Counted from the stretch's first letter, positions 1 to 8,112 are shown. The stretch: 37,204 bases of DNA from Myroides marinus (GCF_900109075.1 NZ_FNYS01000021.1:1-37204), one strand, 5' to 3'. Notes: generated by a model from the letters alone, not told the origin. Translations and numbers: made by a program.

Positions 1-69
1 GAACCCGCACGAACATTACTGCTCACTGGATTTTAAGTCCAGCGTGTCTACCACTTCCACCACTCGAGC
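1..69 (-). tRNA. tRNA-Leu(UAA), partial, copy 1
   Basis: Identical in its visible part to two complete copies at 1077-1162 and 1906-1991. The anticodon loop reads CTTAAAA, so the anticodon is TAA, and the long variable arm is of the leucine type. The 17 bases at the 3' end (3' acceptor strand and part of the T arm) lie outside the window. Confidence 0.93.
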
Positions 70-108
70 GTCTTAATAGACTGCGATACTATTTCTGTAT
101 TGCGAGTG

Positions 109-116
109 CAAATATA
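109..116 (-). promoter_or_regulatory. Promoter -7 box for tRNA-Leu copy 1
   Basis: On the minus strand this is TATATTTG, a perfect match to the Bacteroidota -7 consensus TAnnTTTG, with a TTG (137-139) 20 bases further upstream. The same block (TATATTTGCACTCGCAAT) precedes all three tRNA-Leu units. Confidence 0.8.
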
Positions 117-252
117 GAATGTTATTTATTATCAAACAAACATATTTTGTGTTTTTTTGATAATAAAATAGAATAAATATTGTTATTTGTTGATTAGTAG
201 ATAGTTGTTGTGTGATATTTTTATGTAGTAAAAAAACTTATACAGCTCTAAA

Positions 253-990
253 TTACCCTGCGCCATCTATTTTTTTAAATTTCAAACCATTTTCAGTAAT
301 GTCAAAGATGTATAGTGTTATTGATTCTGAGAAATATTCAGGAGATACTTCATAGGTATACATGCTTAGCTCACTTGCTCCAGTTTGAGCATACGATAAG
401 ATGACCTGAGTCCTAGAGTATTTTATAGTATAGACACGTGTATTTAATCCGTTATCTATTGAAGCTTCATATATACCTTCAGATTTGTTCCAATGAATAT
501 CGTCTATATCACATACATTTAAAGTTTTTCTTAGTTGTTGATCAATACGTCTTTCGTCATTAGGTAGATTTAAGATTCGATTAATAGTATTATAATCATT
601 TGTATTAAGAGCATTTCTTAGATCTTTTAAGTCTTTAATTGATTTAGCCCTCATTTCTTTTTTTTGAAGCTCTACTTTTTTGATTAAATCTATTTGATTA
701 TTTTCAGTAGAGGTTAATGTAATATTTGTGTTTGTTGTAGTAGGGGTATACCATTTTTGGTTAGTAAAATAATCGTTGTATAAAGGGTTGGTAAAAGTAT
801 AACCTTTACGCGCTAGTATTTCATTACGTCTTAATGCTAATTCTTCTAATGATAATTTAGAAAGAGATTCTTCTGAGTAGTTTGTAGAGAATGACTTTTT
901 ATTTTGTGCGTGCAGACTATAAGTCGTACTTAATATTACTAATAGGGTGCATAAACTAATGTGATTTATAAATATACTTTTAAGATTCAT
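253..990 (-). CDS. Secreted YARHG-domain protein
   Basis: A 245-residue protein with a clear N-terminal signal peptide (hydrophobic residues about 10-26, probable cleavage after LHA, residue 28). Residues about 50-82 match the YARHG domain: RRNEILARKGY, then a YF and a WY pair. YARHG domains are extracytoplasmic modules of unknown biochemical function, often at the end or start of secreted or lipid-anchored bacterial proteins. The rest, including a charged, helix-prone stretch at about 100-145, matches nothing I recognise. The gene sits alone between tRNA-Leu copies 1 and 2 on the same strand. Its stop at 253 is followed by the promoter of copy 1, and no clear terminator was seen. The start is the only ATG that keeps the signal peptide intact. 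Domain call fairly secure; cellular role unknown. Confidence 0.75.
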   Translation of the reverse strand: MNLKSIFINHISLCTLLVILSTTYSLHAQNKKSFSTNYSEESLSKLSLEELALRRNEILARKGYTFTNPLYNDYFTNQKWYTPTTTNTNITLTSTENNQIDLIKKVELQKKEMRAKSIKDLKDLRNALNTNDYNTINRILNLPNDERRIDQQLRKTLNVCDIDDIHWNKSEGIYEASIDNGLNTRVYTIKYSRTQVILSYAQTGASELSMYTYEVSPEYFSESITLYIFDITENGLKFKKIDGAG

Positions 991-1042
991 GACATAAGGA
1001 TTATATAGAATCTAAGATAATCTTTTTGAAAGGTATATAAAT

Positions 1043-1071
1043 AAAAAAATCCTAAGCGTTAACTTAGGATT
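1043..1071 (-). terminator. Rho-independent terminator after tRNA-Leu copy 2
   Basis: Stem AATCCTAAG/CTTAGGATT (1048-1056 with 1063-1071), six-base loop, then a T-run on the minus strand (A-run 1043-1049). The hairpin is nearly the same as the one following copy 3. Confidence 0.85.
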
Positions 1072-1076
1072 CTTTG

Positions 1077-1162
1077 TACTCGAGGCGGGACTTGAACCCG
1101 CACGAACATTACTGCTCACTGGATTTTAAGTCCAGCGTGTCTACCACTTCCACCACTCGAGC
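1077..1162 (-). tRNA. tRNA-Leu(UAA), copy 2
   Basis: An 86-nt gene. The acceptor stem GCTCGAG pairs with CTCGAGT (one G-U). The anticodon stem CTGGA/TCCAG holds loop CTTAAAA, anticodon TAA. It has a long class II variable arm and a T arm GCGGG-TTCAAGT-CCCGC. CCA is not encoded. It has its own upstream promoter and downstream terminator. Confidence 0.97.
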
Positions 1163-1203
1163 TCAATTGGCATTGACCGCACACGTTTTCGTGATTGCGA
1201 GTG

Positions 1204-1211
1204 CAAATATA
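1204..1211 (-). promoter_or_regulatory. Promoter -7 box for tRNA-Leu copy 2
   Basis: Minus-strand TATATTTG inside the same conserved block that precedes copies 1 and 3. No good TTG was found at the expected -33 distance, so the upstream half is weaker here. Confidence 0.7.
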
Positions 1212-1309
1212 GAATGTTTTTTCTTTAAATGAAAAGACTTTTTTAGCTTTTTTTGAATAAAAATACTTAGTTATTGATAATCAGTTTTTTATCAAATAAA
1301 AAAAACTGA

Positions 1310-1681
1310 TTAATCACTTCCAAATATATCCTCAGCAGATAAATCACCAAAGATATCAAACGAAAGATCGAGTATCTCTGCGTTAGCAAAGTTTGATTTG
1401 ATTTCTTCCATTGCTTTTTCAAACCTAAGTTCTGTGTTAAACCTTCTGCTATTAGCGAATATCTTTTTGTCTATTGCTAGCCTGAAGTAATGTTTACCAC
1501 TAGGTGTTTTAAACTTGATAAAATTTAGAGAAGAGAAATTGGTTCTAAGGAACTCAATATTGGAGTGGATAGCCTCTACACTAGAGTATTCAACACTAGT
1601 CATTAAGGTCTTTCCTCTTCTATGCTCAAAAGTGTACTTATACTTTCCGTTATCTTTTAAACTAATTACGAATGCACTCAT
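1310..1681 (-). CDS. YegP/DUF1508-like small protein
   Basis: A 123-residue cytoplasmic protein without signal or membrane segment. It opens with FVISLKDNGKYKYTFEHRRG followed by a TSVEYSS segment and an IHSNIEFLR helix. This resembles the DUF1508 (YegP) repeat, in which a short beta meander reading F-I-DGKYYF-L-xxGxxI is followed by SE-YSSKAA and GI-SV. A degenerate second repeat (FIKFKTPSGKHYFRL and then RFEKAMEEIKSNF) covers about 52-95. The acidic C-terminal tail is extra. The biochemical function of the family is unknown. The gene lies between tRNA-Leu copies 2 and 3 on their strand with its own promoter just upstream. Family assignment is by eye and moderately secure. Confidence 0.6.
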   Translation of the reverse strand: MSAFVISLKDNGKYKYTFEHRRGKTLMTSVEYSSVEAIHSNIEFLRTNFSSLNFIKFKTPSGKHYFRLAIDKKIFANSRRFNTELRFEKAMEEIKSNFANAEILDLSFDIFGDLSAEDIFGSD

Positions 1682-1694
1682 ATCATTTAAGAAA

Positions 1695-1702
1695 CAAAAT
1701 TA
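1695..1702 (-). promoter_or_regulatory. Promoter -7 box of the YegP-like gene
   Basis: Minus-strand TAATTTTG (TAnnTTTG) 13 bases before the ATG at 1681. It supports this start and independent transcription of the gene. Confidence 0.6.
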
Positions 1703-1870
1703 CACCCAATTGTCGCAATAGACATATAGACAAGTTAGATAATACTTACTAGTAATACTAATGTACCACATTGTACAGTATCTGGCTGTTATATATGGCT
1801 AATGCGATATCCGGGTTAAAGAAATTTACTTTTTACAGAGTATCTAAGGGGAGGATACTTCTATAGGGGC

Positions 1871-1900
1871 AAAAAAAAATCCTAAGCATAACTTAGGATT
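1871..1900 (-). terminator. Rho-independent terminator after tRNA-Leu copy 3
   Basis: Stem AATCCTAAG/CTTAGGATT (1878-1886 with 1892-1900), five-base loop, followed on the minus strand by nine Ts (A-run 1871-1879). The stem is identical to that at 1048-1071. Confidence 0.87.
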
Positions 1901-1905
1901 TTCTG

Positions 1906-1991
1906 TACTCGAGGCGGGACTTGAACCCGCACGAACATTACTGCTCACTGGATTTTAAGTCCAGCGTGTCTACCACTTCCACCACTCGAGC
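1906..1991 (-). tRNA. tRNA-Leu(UAA), copy 3
   Basis: An 86-nt gene identical to copy 2: same acceptor pairing, anticodon TAA in loop CTTAAAA, long variable arm, no encoded CCA. It lies 9 bases downstream of tRNA-Gly, so the two are very probably co-transcribed. Confidence 0.97.
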
Positions 1992-2000
1992 GTGATATAG

Positions 2001-2073
2001 AGCGAAAAACGGGGTTCGAACCCGCGACCTCAACCTTGGCAAGGTTGCGCTCTACCAACTGAGCTATTTTCGC
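2001..2073 (-). tRNA. tRNA-Gly(GCC)
   Basis: A 73-nt cloverleaf. Acceptor GCGAAAA pairs with TTTTCGC; anticodon stem CAACC/GGTTG with loop TTGCCAA gives anticodon GCC; the T arm contains GTTCGAA. It is the first gene of a tRNA-Gly/tRNA-Leu dicistron. Confidence 0.97.
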
Positions 2074-2117
2074 ATAATGTTTTTTAAGAACTTCGCTTTA
2101 CTTCTGTATTGCGAGTG

Positions 2118-2125
2118 CAAATATA
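2118..2125 (-). promoter_or_regulatory. Promoter -7 box of the tRNA-Gly/tRNA-Leu unit
   Basis: Minus-strand TATATTTG with TTG (2145-2147) 19 bases upstream, a textbook Bacteroidota promoter. The flanking block is shared with the other two tRNA-Leu units. Confidence 0.85.
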
Positions 2126-2240
2126 GAACGTTTTTTCGTTTCTCCAAACAAAAAACAATAAAAAAATAGAGATATTTTTTAACTCATTGATATACAAATA
2201 CTGACTTGAGCAGTTTTTTTTTACTTTTTTTTGAGTAACT

Positions 2241-2269
2241 AAAAATGGAGACTCTTTTGAGTCTCCATT
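2241..2269 (-). terminator. Terminator of mutS
   Basis: Perfect 11-bp stem AATGGAGACTC/GAGTCTCCATT (2244-2254 with 2259-2269), loop of four bases, then a short T-run on the minus strand. It begins five bases after the mutS stop codon. Confidence 0.85.
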
Positions 2270-2273
2270 CAGC

Positions 2274-4874
2274 TTATTTTAGTTTCTTTTTTAGTTCATT
2301 TATTTTCATAATAGCCTCGATAGGGGTGATATTATTCACATCGATTGCTAGTATTTCTTCTTTTAATTCTTCTAATAAAGGATCATCTAGATTAAAAAAG
2401 CTTAATTGGATATCATCCTCTACAGCTTTCAACGGTTGTTGAGGATCTTTAGCATGACCTTTTTCTAGTTGTTTTAGCATCTTTTCAGCTCTTTTTAGTA
2501 CGCTATTAGGCATTCCTGCCATCTTAGCTACATGTATACCGAAGCTATGCGCACTACCACCTGGAACTAGCTTTCGTAAGAAAAGAACATTATCTTTTAA
2601 TTCTTTTACAGAGACATTATAGTTCTTAATACCATCGAAGTTTTGAGACATATCATTTAACTCGTGGTAGTGTGTAGCGAATAAAGTCTTTGGCTTTCCA
2701 GGATGATTATGTAGGTATTCTGCTATAGCCCATGCGATAGAGATTCCATCATACGTACTCGTACCTCTACCTATCTCATCTAGCAATACTAAACTTCGGT
2801 CAGAGATATTATTTAGGATAGAGGCAGTCTCGTTCATCTCCACCATGAATGTAGATTCCCCCATAGATATATTATCTGATGCCCCTACACGAGTAAATAT
2901 CTTATCTACTACGCCCATACGAACTTCTCTTGCAGGTACGAAGCTACCCATCTGAGCTAATAATACGATTAGAGCAGTCTGTCTTAGTATAGCAGACTTA
3001 CCAGACATATTAGGCCCGGTAATCATAATAATCTGTTGTTCCTTATTATTCAGATACACATCGTTAGTGATATATGGAGTATCATAAGCTAGTTGTTTCT
3101 CTATCACTGGATGACGGCCATCTTTAATGTCTAACTCATAAGAGTCATCTATCATAGGACGTACATAGTTATTCTCTAATGCCTGCTGAGCGAATGAACT
3201 TAGACAGTCTAATTGAGCGATAAGATTAGCGTTGAGCTGTACAGGTTTGATATACTGTGCACACCATGATACGAAGTGATCGTATAGTTCATTCTCTAAT
3301 TTATAGATCTTCTCTTCTGCACCTAATATCTTAGTTTCATACTCTTTTAGTTCTTCTGTAATATATCGTTCAGCATTAACTAATGTTTGCTTGCGAATCC
3401 AATCAGCAGGCACTTTACTCTTATGTGTATTGCGTACTTCGATATAGTATCCGAACACATTGTTAAACGATATTTTCAGCGAAGGAATACCTGTTTTCTC
3501 GCTTTCTCTTATCTCCATAGCTTCTAGCAGTTCTTTTCCTGAAGTAGAGATTTTACGCAGCTCATCTAATTCTTGATTAACTCCCTCTGCTATTGCATTA
3601 CCTTTAGCTATAGCTACAGGAGCATCCTCACTGATTGTAGTTCTAATCTTATCTCTTAGTAGTTCACATCCATGCAGTTTGTTCCCCATTTGTTTTAGAG
3701 AATCATTACTACTCTTTAGAGCAGTCTCTTTGATAGGGATGATAGCATCTAGAGAATCCTTTAGATAGACTAATTCTCTAGGAGATACCTTAGCAGTAGC
3801 TATCTTAGAGATTAGACGTTCTAAGTCAGATATTTTTTTGATTTGAAGCTGAAACAGAGATAATAACTCAGTATCATTCCTTAAGTTTTCGACTATATTA
3901 TGGCGGTCTATTATTTTTTTAGTATCCTTAAGAGGTAGGGCTAACCATCTTTTCAGTAGACGACCTCCCATAGGAGATAAGGTTTTATCAATCACATCTA
4001 ATAGCGTAATAGCATTTAGATTAGAGCTGTTATATAGTTCTAAGTTTCTGATCGTAAATCGATCCATCCATACATAAGCATCCTCTGCTATACGCTGTAT
4101 GTTAGATATATGTTCTAGTTTAGTGTGTTGTGTTTCTGATAGATAGTATAAAATAGCTCCACAAGCGATAGTCCCTTCTTCTAAATCTTCTACACCAAAT
4201 CCTTTAAGCGAATTAGTCTTAAAGTGATTCGTTAGAGATTCGAATGCGAAGTCAGTCTTAAATACCCAGTCATCTAGTAAGAATAGGTTATAGGTAGAAC
4301 CATAGTTTTGTAAAAAGTGGGTCTTATTACTCTTTTGGACTAATACCTCACTAGGAGCGAAGTTCTGTAGTAACTTATCTATATAATCTTGATTCCCTTC
4401 AGTTGTTAAGAACTCACCTGTAGACACATCTAAGAATGAGATACCTATAGTCTTCTTAGCGAAGTGTATTGCACATAAGAAGTTGTTAGACTTAGACTGT
4501 AGTACTTCATCATTTAGAGCCACACCGGGAGTTACTAATTCTGTTACTCCTCTTTTTACTATAGTCTTCGTCGTTTTAGGATCTTCTAGTTGATCACAGA
4601 TAGCTACTCTAAGACCAGCTTTTACTAGTTTAGGTAGATATACATTGATAGAGTGATGCGGAAAACCAGCTAATTCTGTTTCACTAGCCGTACCTGCACT
4701 TCTCTTAGTAAGTGTTATTCCTAATATTTTAGATGTTCTGACAGCATCCTCACCGAATGTTTCGTAAAAATCCCCTACACGAAATAATAGACAAGCATCA
4801 GGATACTTAGCCTTTATATCATTGTATTGTTTCATTAACGGGGTTTCTTTGGGAGCTTTTGCCTTAGCAGTCAT
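2274..4874 (-). CDS. mutS: DNA mismatch repair protein MutS
   Basis: An 866-residue MutS1, normal length for the family. MutS dimers recognise mispairs and small loops and, with ATP, recruit MutL. The mismatch-reading motif [11 protein letters not shown] carries Phe36 and Glu38, the same numbering as in E. coli. The connector, lever and clamp domains follow. The C-terminal ATPase shows Walker A GPNMSGKS, the [15 protein letters not shown] signature segment, Walker [14 protein letters not shown] and the FATHYHEL switch. The C-terminal tail after about residue 800 is short and acidic, ending in a lysine-rich helix. A promoter (4899-4906) lies 24 bases upstream and a terminator immediately downstream, so it is probably monocistronic. 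No mutL is nearby. Nothing is missing from the catalytic set, so the gene looks functional. Confidence 0.98.
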   Translation of the reverse strand: MTAKAKAPKETPLMKQYNDIKAKYPDACLLFRVGDFYETFGEDAVRTSKILGITLTKRSAGTASETELAGFPHHSINVYLPKLVKAGLRVAICDQLEDPKTTKTIVKRGVTELVTPGVALNDEVLQSKSNNFLCAIHFAKKTIGISFLDVSTGEFLTTEGNQDYIDKLLQNFAPSEVLVQKSNKTHFLQNYGSTYNLFLLDDWVFKTDFAFESLTNHFKTNSLKGFGVEDLEEGTIACGAILYYLSETQHTKLEHISNIQRIAEDAYVWMDRFTIRNLELYNSSNLNAITLLDVIDKTLSPMGGRLLKRWLALPLKDTKKIIDRHNIVENLRNDTELLSLFQLQIKKISDLERLISKIATAKVSPRELVYLKDSLDAIIPIKETALKSSNDSLKQMGNKLHGCELLRDKIRTTISEDAPVAIAKGNAIAEGVNQELDELRKISTSGKELLEAMEIRESEKTGIPSLKISFNNVFGYYIEVRNTHKSKVPADWIRKQTLVNAERYITEELKEYETKILGAEEKIYKLENELYDHFVSWCAQYIKPVQLNANLIAQLDCLSSFAQQALENNYVRPMIDDSYELDIKDGRHPVIEKQLAYDTPYITNDVYLNNKEQQIIMITGPNMSGKSAILRQTALIVLLAQMGSFVPAREVRMGVVDKIFTRVGASDNISMGESTFMVEMNETASILNNISDRSLVLLDEIGRGTSTYDGISIAWAIAEYLHNHPGKPKTLFATHYHELNDMSQNFDGIKNYNVSVKELKDNVLFLRKLVPGGSAHSFGIHVAKMAGMPNSVLKRAEKMLKQLEKGHAKDPQQPLKAVEDDIQLSFFNLDDPLLEELKEEILAIDVNNITPIEAIMKINELKKKLK

Positions 4875-4898
4875 AACGTAGTTTTGTATTTAGAAATA

Positions 4899-4906
4899 CA
4901 AATATA
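4899..4906 (-). promoter_or_regulatory. mutS promoter -7 box
   Basis: Minus-strand TATATTTG, a perfect TAnnTTTG match, 24 bases before the mutS ATG at 4874. Confidence 0.75.
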
Positions 4907-4946
4907 ATAGTAAGATTCTATAAACGCTATTTGTATTGTAAACTAT

Positions 4947-5465
4947 CTAGTCACGAGGAATGCCATAATGCTTTTTCATACTTCTAATAACCATAGAAGT
5001 AGTCACTGTGATCGTTAACCCGATAACACATCCTAGCGTTACAGCTAGACATCTAAATAGAGGAGTAGCCTCTACAGAAGCTGCAGTATGTGGCTGTACT
5101 AATATGATGATAAGTGCTACTAAAGCTACACGAGCCATATTAAGAATTTTAAATAAGTAACAGGTCATAATCGTTAAAAATACACCCAAAAGACAAATAT
5201 AAAAGTCAGGCGATGGGTGTATCTCTAAGCAAACTAATCCTACGATAGAACCCACTAAGTTAGATTTAAATCGCTCAATAGACAGCTTTTTAGAGTTTTT
5301 GCCCTCAGGAGAGATTACTAACATAATAGATATAAGCGTCCATAAAATTTCATAATTAGGAAATTTTAGAAATAGAAGATATCCTATGTAAAAGCCGATA
5401 AAGCATCTTATTGTGTATATGATTACTGGCGAAGTAATGATTCTTGTTATGAGGTTTCTGAGCAT
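4947..5465 (-). CDS. Half-size FUSC/aromatic-acid-exporter-like membrane protein
   Basis: The open frame runs up to 5585, but I place the start at the internal ATG 5463-5465 (172 residues): a perfect promoter -7 box (5484-5491) lies inside the longer frame, and the family-like part begins with this Met. The protein has about five to six hydrophobic segments in a basic, short-looped layout. One loop contains a PEGKNSKKLSIERFKSNLVGS segment, typical of the FUSC/ArAE superfamily (the PxxxxxxxRxxxxxxG pattern between helices 2 and 3). Full-length FUSC exporters have two such membrane halves plus a soluble domain; this one has a single membrane half. Such proteins may export small aromatic or weak acids, but the substrate cannot be inferred. 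It is followed on the same strand by mutS, 72 bases away, which has its own promoter. Confidence 0.7.
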   Translation of the reverse strand: MLRNLITRIITSPVIIYTIRCFIGFYIGYLLFLKFPNYEILWTLISIMLVISPEGKNSKKLSIERFKSNLVGSIVGLVCLEIHPSPDFYICLLGVFLTIMTCYLFKILNMARVALVALIIILVQPHTAASVEATPLFRCLAVTLGCVIGLTITVTTSMVIRSMKKHYGIPRD

Positions 5466-5483
5466 ATATTTTATTTGAGCTTG

Positions 5484-5491
5484 CAAAGTTA
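5484..5491 (-). promoter_or_regulatory. Promoter -7 box of the FUSC-like gene
   Basis: Minus-strand TAACTTTG with a TTG (complement of 5512-5514) 20 bases upstream. It lies 18 bases before the ATG at 5465 and rules out the longer open frame starting at 5585. Confidence 0.78.
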
Positions 5492-5678
5492 CTAACTCAA
5501 AATAAACAATACAATCTGAAATGGTAATCATTAACCACTTATGAGCAAATTGTTTAAGGTAGTTACTGACTCCTATTGGCGACAAGGATCTATGGCTTGA
5601 TGCAATATTAACTAATTCATAAAATGGTCTTTTATTAAGGATTAGTTCTTTTTAGTAAAATGTATTAATAATTAAACA

Positions 5679-5963
5679 TTATATCGATGTAAATGCAAAT
5701 ACTGTGATCGAAACTAAGGATATTAGTATTGCAATTATGGGAAACTTCTGGGTATTAAATTTTGATGTGTCTAATAGGGTACACATAATTGTTGGTAAAA
5801 TAATTAGTCCTGTTAAGCTAAGTATCCATAGTATCTCTATAAATTGGATATACTTAGACTCACTTATGTATTCTGTAGTAATTGTTCCATGAAAAATTAC
5901 TACAAATAGCAGATTATTCAGTATAGTCAGTAAGGCTAACTGATTAAGTACTCTTCTAGTCAT
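5679..5963 (-). CDS. Small membrane protein, unknown
   Basis: A 94-residue, strongly hydrophobic protein with three probable membrane helices (about 8-25, 44-62 and 74-92) and a short polar loop containing YISESKY. I do not recognise a family. A near-consensus promoter (TAACTTTA, complement of 5985-5992) lies about 21 bases before the ATG, which supports it as a real gene. An overlapping 62-codon frame on the opposite strand (5704-5892) has no start-site support. It is convergent with nothing and separated by about 210 bases from the FUSC-like start. Confidence 0.55.
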   Translation of the reverse strand: MTRRVLNQLALLTILNNLLFVVIFHGTITTEYISESKYIQFIEILWILSLTGLIILPTIMCTLLDTSKFNTQKFPIIAILISLVSITVFAFTSI

Positions 5964-6164
5964 GGTGGTGGTGTTTTGGTTTTATAAAGTTACTTAATGT
6001 ATTTTGCATTAGTTTCGAATATTTAGGATGATAATCGTTTAATTATCACTAAAACAAGTGATTAATGTTTGATTAGATATGTTTTAGTAGAGGAGATAAC
6101 TGAAAGTGATAGTAAGCAATACTATTTTTGAACAGAAGAATGGAGTAATCAATTAGAGAAATAG

Positions 6165-6172
6165 TACTTTTG
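6165..6172 (+). promoter_or_regulatory. Promoter -7 box of the TrmH-like gene
   Basis: TACTTTTG matches TAnnTTTG, 15 bases before the ATG at 6188. No TTG at an ideal distance was found. Confidence 0.6.
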
Positions 6173-6187
6173 TAAAAAATATCAATC

Positions 6188-6712
6188 ATGCGCAAATTAG
6201 CTAATAGCGAATTAGATCGTAAAAATGTAGAGGAGTTTAAAGCGTCTGAGAAGACTCCCATTATTGTCATTCTTGACGATGTGAGAAGCTTACATAATAT
6301 TGGTTCTGTATTTAGAACGTGTGATGCTTTTCTAGTAGAGAAAGTTTATTTATGTGGTATCACAGCTACACCTCCTAATAAAGAGATACATAAAACAGCT
6401 CTAGGTGCTACTGAGACTGTAGAGTGGGAGTATGCTAAGGATGTAGTAGAAGTAGTAAAAGAATTAAGAGAGAGCGGTGTATCTGTACAATCTGTAGAAC
6501 AGGTAGAGAACAGTGTGATGCTTAATGACTTTAAAGTAGAAGAAGGAGTGAAGTACGCTTTAGTATTCGGTAATGAAGTAAAAGGAGTAAACCAAGAGGT
6601 AGTTAATCTAAGTCATGGAGTGATAGAAATCCCTCAGTTAGGTACTAAGCATTCTCTTAATATTTCTGTAAGTGCAGGTATAGTTATCTGGGACTTATTT
6701 CAGCAGATGTAA
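6188..6712 (+). CDS. TrmH-family (SPOUT) RNA 2'-O-methyltransferase
   Basis: A 174-residue single-domain SpoU/TrmH methyltransferase that uses S-adenosylmethionine to methylate a ribose 2'-OH in tRNA or rRNA. The three family motifs are present: motif 1 with NIGSVFRTCDAF (Asn and Arg), motif 2 LVFGNEVKGV, and motif 3 IEIPQLGTKHSLNISVSAGI, which forms the trefoil knot. The size equals the catalytic domain alone. It lacks the extra N-terminal RNA-binding domain of RlmB, so the specific RNA target cannot be read from the sequence. The ATG at 6188 follows a promoter by 15 bases, and a strong terminator follows the stop by 24 bases, so it is monocistronic. All key residues are present. Confidence 0.92.
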   Translation: MRKLANSELDRKNVEEFKASEKTPIIVILDDVRSLHNIGSVFRTCDAFLVEKVYLCGITATPPNKEIHKTALGATETVEWEYAKDVVEVVKELRESGVSVQSVEQVENSVMLNDFKVEEGVKYALVFGNEVKGVNQEVVNLSHGVIEIPQLGTKHSLNISVSAGIVIWDLFQQM

Positions 6713-6736
6713 GCCAGGTATATAGATATAATTAAG

Positions 6737-6770
6737 AAGAGCTGTTTCGGATAGAAACAGCTCTTTTTTT
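6737..6770 (+). terminator. Terminator of the TrmH-like gene
   Basis: Perfect 12-bp stem AAGAGCTGTTTC/GAAACAGCTCTT (6737-6748 with 6754-6765), five-base loop, followed by a T-run. Confidence 0.9.
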
Positions 6771-7106
6771 ATGCTTATATGGTTATTTTGGCCTTGTATG
6801 GAGATAATGAGTTAGTATGCACTTATTAGCTAATTATGCACAATTTATTTGTTATCAATTTGCTGATAATGAGTGTTTTGTTTGTTTTTGTTTTTAAATC
6901 CTTTGGATACTGTTTGGATAAAGCTTTGGTTTTACTCGGAAAACACCTTTTTTTCAAAAGGATACCAAACTCGTATCCAAACAAATTCTATTGAAAAGTG
7001 CCTTTTTTCTCACTTTTCAGCTCGTTTTTCTTTTAAGAATAGAGGGCATTAGTAGTCAAAATAACCATTTGAGGGCAACCCTATTTTTGGCCGTTATTTA
7101 TTAGCT
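6771..7106. other. Non-coding, inverted-repeat-rich segment
   Basis: No plausible coding frame. It contains: a 12-bp perfect inverted pair ATGGTTATTTTG (6779-6790) / CAAAATAACCAT (7057-7068); TTATCA/TGATAA (6852-6857, 6864-6869); TTTGGATAC (6902-6910) and GTTTGGATA (6912-6920), both complementary to GTATCCAAAC (6973-6982), which also pairs with GGATAC at 6960-6965; and a 9-bp hairpin TGAAAAGTG/CACTTTTCA (6992-7000, 7011-7019) followed by T-rich sequence. It may be a structured RNA, a recombination site or a decayed small element. None can be assigned from sequence alone. Confidence 0.55.
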
Positions 7107-7114
7107 TATATTTG
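7107..7114 (+). promoter_or_regulatory. Promoter -7 box of the Imm10-like gene
   Basis: TATATTTG with TTG (7087-7089) 17 bases upstream; the ATG at 7137 lies 22 bases downstream. Confidence 0.8.
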
Positions 7115-7136
7115 TTTGTATTAATAGTATAAGTAG

Positions 7137-7499
7137 ATGAGTATAGTGCATAAACCTATAGAGGTATATATTGATAATGAAGATTCTGATGATGGATTTT
7201 ATAATCTAGGATTTGTGATGAATAGAGAAGTAGGAGTATTGCCTCACCACGTAGGGTTGTGTAGAGACTTTATAGAAGAGCCAGACTATGTATATATAGA
7301 GGCAGATGATCAGATTTATGGTTTTCTGACTAATCAGATTAGTTATGAGATTAAGGGAACACTCTTAACTATTACGCTACTAGATGAGCATGTGTTTTAT
7401 TGGAATAAAGAGAAAACATTTACAGTCGAATTTGATATAATTAATAGCAAGGAGATAAAGCATTGTCTAGAGGTAATGTGTAATTTTGAATCTATATAA
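7137..7499 (+). CDS. Small acidic protein, possibly Imm10-like immunity protein
   Basis: A 120-residue acidic cytoplasmic protein with no signal peptide. The layout GFVMN, then a PDYVYIEADDQIYGF segment, then an alternating strand run ISYEIKGTLLTITLLDE resembles the Imm10 family of polymorphic-toxin immunity proteins, in which a PxxYLxLQR strand precedes a glycine-containing turn and a LTLxL strand. The similarity is by eye and weak. It has its own perfect promoter, and the DHFR-like gene follows after 24 bases on the same strand, suggesting a two-gene unit. No toxin gene is visible next to it. If it is not Imm10, it is an orphan small protein of unknown role. Confidence 0.6.
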   Translation: MSIVHKPIEVYIDNEDSDDGFYNLGFVMNREVGVLPHHVGLCRDFIEEPDYVYIEADDQIYGFLTNQISYEIKGTLLTITLLDEHVFYWNKEKTFTVEFDIINSKEIKHCLEVMCNFESI

Positions 7500-7523
7500 A
7501 AACAATTTTAAAGTAATACGCCA

Positions 7524-8066
7524 ATGAGAAAAGTTTCCTTATTTATAGCGATGAGTTTAGATGGCTATATTGCTAAGCCTAATGATGATTTGAGTTTCTT
7601 ATCTCTAGTAGAGAAAGAAGGAGAAGATTATGGATATACTACTTTTACTAAAAATGTAGATACTGTTATTATAGGTCGTAAGACTTTTGATTGGGTAGTT
7701 AGAGAGCTAGGTACCGCACATTATGATACAGGTGAGCGCAGTGTATATGTGATTACTAGTGATAAGAGCAGAGTGAACACAGAGCACATTACTTTCTATG
7801 CTGATGGAGTAGCTAACTTAATCAAAGAACTCAGACAGGTAGAAGGAAATGATATATACTGTGATGGCGGGGCTGAGGTGATTAATGAGTTGCTTAAACA
7901 CGATTTGATAGATGAGATGATTATCTCGATAATACCTGTGTTATTAGGTGATGGGACACGTCTATTTAAGGATGGGAGAGGTGAACAGATATTAGAGCTA
8001 GTGGAAGCTAAGTCTTTTAGTACAGGATTGACTCAGGTACATTATAAAAGAAAGGATAAGAAGTAG
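7524..8066 (+). CDS. DHFR/RibD-C-like reductase family protein
   Basis: A 180-residue single-domain protein of the dihydrofolate reductase / RibD C-terminal superfamily (YyaP/YwjB type). N-terminal KVSLFIAMSLDGYIAKPNDD is the family signature; TVIIGRKTFDW is the NADPH-binding segment; IYCDGGAEVINELLKHDLIDE and IIPVLLGDGTRLF complete the fold. Members are NADPH-dependent reductases of unclear substrate and usually not true folate enzymes. The gene lies 24 bases after the Imm10-like gene with no promoter of its own seen, and 46 bases before the first DUF3806 gene, which has a promoter. Family assignment secure; substrate unknown. Confidence 0.9.
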   Translation: MRKVSLFIAMSLDGYIAKPNDDLSFLSLVEKEGEDYGYTTFTKNVDTVIIGRKTFDWVVRELGTAHYDTGERSVYVITSDKSRVNTEHITFYADGVANLIKELRQVEGNDIYCDGGAEVINELLKHDLIDEMIISIIPVLLGDGTRLFKDGRGEQILELVEAKSFSTGLTQVHYKRKDKK

Positions 8067-8085
8067 TATTTCTGAAGGGAAATAA

Positions 8086-8093
8086 TATCTTTG
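8086..8093 (+). promoter_or_regulatory. Promoter -7 box of the first DUF3806 gene
   Basis: TATCTTTG (TAnnTTTG), 19 bases before the ATG at 8113. Confidence 0.65.
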
Positions 8094-8112
8094 AGTCAAA
8101 CAAACAAAAACT

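Noticed and set aside
2245..2442. Serine/phenylalanine-rich frame on the plus strand near the end of mutS
   Set aside because: Overlaps the mutS end and its terminator; composition typical of antisense shadow frames.
6779..7068. Insertion sequence
   Set aside because: The inverted ends are only 12 bp, there is no transposase frame inside and no target duplication at the borders; kept as an unexplained structured segment instead.
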